Assembly (NCBI GenBank): GCA_030627085.1
Contig: DAOUSS010000066.1
Span: 1 to 7,553, forward strand
Reading direction: 5' to 3'
DNA length: 7,553 nt
Source: Candidatus Stahliibacteriota bacterium
Lineage (GTDB): Bacteria > Hydrothermota > UBA3073
How positions within the stretch are numbered: position 1 is the first letter of the stretch; the number at the start of each line of letters is the position of its first letter. The notes below the pieces were generated by a model. The model was not told the DNA's origin and ran no database searches. It saw nothing but the letters and a program-made list of their open reading frames with translations. Below are positions 6,025 to 7,553 of this stretch, one piece after another. Made by a program: the position numbers and the translations under genes.

Positions 6025-7314
6025 TTAAACCTTTCTTATCCTCTTTTTAAGCAAGAAAAATAGAATAAGAGCATTTGAGCAGCTTGAGATAGATACTGCA
6101 AGAGCGAGGGCATTTACACCAAGAATATCTTTTAAACTCAATGCAAAAATAAGATTTATAGCAACCGCCACAAGTCCCACGAAAAACGGTGTTTTTGAAT
6201 CTTTCATTGAATAGAAAATGCTGGCAAACACCCTGCTAAGGGAGAACCCTATTATTGCAGGTGAGTAGAACTTAAGGCAGGAAGCAGTGAAAAGTGTATC
6301 ATTTGCGGTAAAATTACCGTGTTCATAAAGTAGTTTTACAATAAAATTGGATAGTAAAAAAAATAAAATGGTGAGGGGAACAATAACAGAAATTGTAAGT
6401 TTTACGGAATTTTTAATGATGTCTGTCCCGCTTCTTTCCTGGCTTAATTCTCTTGATAGCGTCGGCAGGACGACATTTGCAATTGCGACACCAATTATAC
6501 CCACCGGTAATTGAACAAGACGATAAGAATAATTCAGATAAGAGATAGAACCAGTTTCCAGAAAGGATGCGATGAGCGTATTTACAATTGTGTTTATCTT
6601 GCCTGCCGCAAAACCAATCGCTATTGGGAACATAATCTTCACAACCCTCAAAAATTCCGGGTGTACCAAATTCAACTCTGGTTTAAAGTGAAATCCATCC
6701 TTTGTCGTCCATATGATTTGATAAAGGAGATGTAAAAATCCTCCAATCACTATTCCGATTGCAGCACCCGTAACACCAATTTTCCTGTAAAGAAGCCAGG
6801 AGAAGGCTATTATACCTATGTTAAAGAAAACGGGAGCAACACCTGTGGTAAAAAATCTTCCCCGGTAGTTCAGGATACCCATAAAGATAGCGGAGATACT
6901 AACAAATATGAGGAATGGGAATATAATCCTTGTAAGATATACTGTAAGAGAGAATTTATCCCCTGTAAAGCCAAACGCTATTACCTTTACCAGAAACGGG
7001 GCAACAGCTATTCCGATAATTGAGATTAAAAGTGCTATAAAGAAGAAATTTGTTATTACTATAGACGCAAATCTACCTGCCTCTCCCCCACTTCCCTTCT
7101 CTGAATGCTCCGAATAGATTGGAATGAAAGATGGCGTGAGTGAGCCTTCTGCAAGTTCGTCTCTTAAGAGATTTGGGATATTGAATGCAACCCTGAATGC
7201 ATCCATATACATAGTTGCACCGAATAGATGTGCAAGCACCATCTCTCTTAAGAGCCCAAATATTCGTGAAATACTGGTTCCAAGAGCGAATCCAGATACC
7301 TTTTTTACAAGCAT
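6025..7314 (-). CDS. murJ: Lipid II flippase MurJ, short 12-helix form
   Basis: A 429-residue inner-membrane MOP/MviN-fold protein that flips lipid-linked peptidoglycan precursor. The N-terminal signature is intact: SRIFGLLRE (16-24), FGATMYMDAF (31-40), and IPNLLRDELAEGSLTPSFIPIYSE (46-69). R17, R23, D38 and R51 match E. coli R18, R24, D39 and R52, and R265 in NYSYRLVQLP matches R270. I count about 12 membrane helices: roughly 6-30, 38-66, 82-105, 123-149, 157-176, 178-202, 223-251, 257-286, 302-329, 339-365, 375-396 and 398-423. Typical MurJ has 14 and about 470-520 residues; helices 13-14, which line the lipid-tail groove, are absent. The protein ends LLKKRIRKV, and the sequence beyond the stop shows no membrane frame in any phase, so a simple frameshift is unlikely. 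Start ATG at 7314 precedes the conserved N-terminus; no Shine-Dalgarno is visible. The gene converges with the macrodomain gene. Confidence 0.9.
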   Translation of the reverse strand: MLVKKVSGFALGTSISRIFGLLREMVLAHLFGATMYMDAFRVAFNIPNLLRDELAEGSLTPSFIPIYSEHSEKGSGGEAGRFASIVITNFFFIALLISIIGIAVAPFLVKVIAFGFTGDKFSLTVYLTRIIFPFLIFVSISAIFMGILNYRGRFFTTGVAPVFFNIGIIAFSWLLYRKIGVTGAAIGIVIGGFLHLLYQIIWTTKDGFHFKPELNLVHPEFLRVVKIMFPIAIGFAAGKINTIVNTLIASFLETGSISYLNYSYRLVQLPVGIIGVAIANVVLPTLSRELSQERSGTDIIKNSVKLTISVIVPLTILFFLLSNFIVKLLYEHGNFTANDTLFTASCLKFYSPAIIGFSLSRVFASIFYSMKDSKTPFFVGLVAVAINLIFALSLKDILGVNALALAVSISSCSNALILFFLLKKRIRKV

Positions 7315-7334
7315 ACTATCGGTTAACGTTTATA

Positions 7335-7370
7335 TTAGACACAGATTTGCGCTGATTAACACTGATTTTT
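7335..7370. repeat. GATT repeat with a 10-base period upstream of murJ
   Basis: GATT recurs exactly every ten bases, at 7344, 7354 and 7364, inside related ten-base units (ACAGATTTGC, GCTGATTAAC, ACTGATTTTT). TTAGACACAGAT (7335-7346) also matches, inverted, ATCTGCGTCTAA at 4669-4680 (11 of 12), so this belongs to a dispersed intergenic family. It lies 21 bases upstream of the murJ start and may overlap its promoter region, where I could not identify a convincing promoter. Confidence 0.5.
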
Positions 7371-7479
7371 TATTTCAAAGATTTCGGTGATTATAAAAGT
7401 TTTGACACTAACTGATTAAAGATAGTAGCATATAAATCTAACCCCCATTATGTTTTTTAGGCAGATTGCAAGGTTTATT

Positions 7480-7550
7480 TGTGGGAGGCATCTCCTGATG
7501 CCGATAATCCAATTTGCGGGCAGAGTCAAGGTCAGGAGACCTTTCCCACA
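7480..7550. repeat. REP-like hairpin pair, tetraloops TCCT/TCCT
   Basis: Outer arms TGTGGGA (7480-7486) and TCCCACA (7544-7550) are perfectly complementary. The first hairpin is 7487-7502: GGCATC, loop TCCT, GATGCC. The second is 7528-7543: AAGGTC, loop AGGA, GACCTT, which reads as TCCT on the minus strand. The stems differ by paired changes while head and loop are kept. The heads read GTGG rather than GTAG. The element may extend past the window end. Confidence 0.75.
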
Positions 7551-7553
7551 GAA

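Noticed and set aside
7124..7390. Open frames antisense to murJ, amrS and the other genes
   Set aside because: They overlap well-recognised genes in other frames, show no family motifs and lack ribosome sites.
7402..7436. Plus-strand promoter from TTGACA at 7402-7407
   Set aside because: The nearest good -10-like hexamer (TATAAA at 7431) is 23 bases away, and no gene follows before the window ends.

Overview
The window looks like a chromosomal piece from an uncultured, moderately AT-rich, Gram-negative bacterium. The reasons are a 987-residue predicted outer-membrane beta-barrel protein ending in phenylalanine, a lipid II flippase (MurJ), and intergenic regions packed with degenerate repeats. 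The protein style and repeats remind me of WOR-3/Stahlbacteria-like or neighbouring FCB-type candidate phyla. That placement is inference from memory and not proven here.

Layout. Bases 1-466 hold no gene. They contain two inverted pairs of REP-like hairpins (24-105 and 129-203), a mosaic of an ATCTAACGGGG repeat inside an ATTCGTG repeat (262-400), and a perfect-consensus promoter (431-459). That promoter points at an AmmeMemoRadiSam-type radical SAM enzyme (amrS, 467-1456, +), whose transcript is predicted to be leaderless. A 119-base degenerate repeat (1457-1575) separates it from a large outer-membrane protein gene (1576-4539, +). Bases 4540-5176 hold no convincing gene: an inverted ATTCGTG repeat, a 34-base dispersed repeat, one REP-like hairpin, a 20-codon signal-peptide-like ORF and an AT-rich leader with a weak promoter. 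A macrodomain gene follows (5177-5680, +) with the only strong Shine-Dalgarno of the four genes. Bases 5681-6024 separate it from the convergent murJ gene and hold a REP-like hairpin pair and the second, inverted copy of the 34-base repeat. murJ occupies 6025-7314 on the minus strand. Bases 7315-7553 hold a 10-base-period GATT repeat and a last REP-like hairpin pair.

The four genes do not form an obvious pathway: a radical SAM enzyme of unsettled role, a surface protein, an ADP-ribose-processing protein and a peptidoglycan precursor flippase. The most distinctive signal is non-coding. Four head-to-head hairpin pairs each keep their own tetraloop (TTTA/TTCA, CTTG, TTTA, TCCT) while their stems diverge by compensating changes, and most carry a GTAG-like head as in REP sequences mobilised by RAYT transposases. 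The macrodomain gene sits inside a nested, roughly symmetric set of these repeats. No transposase, CRISPR array, tRNA or rRNA was seen.
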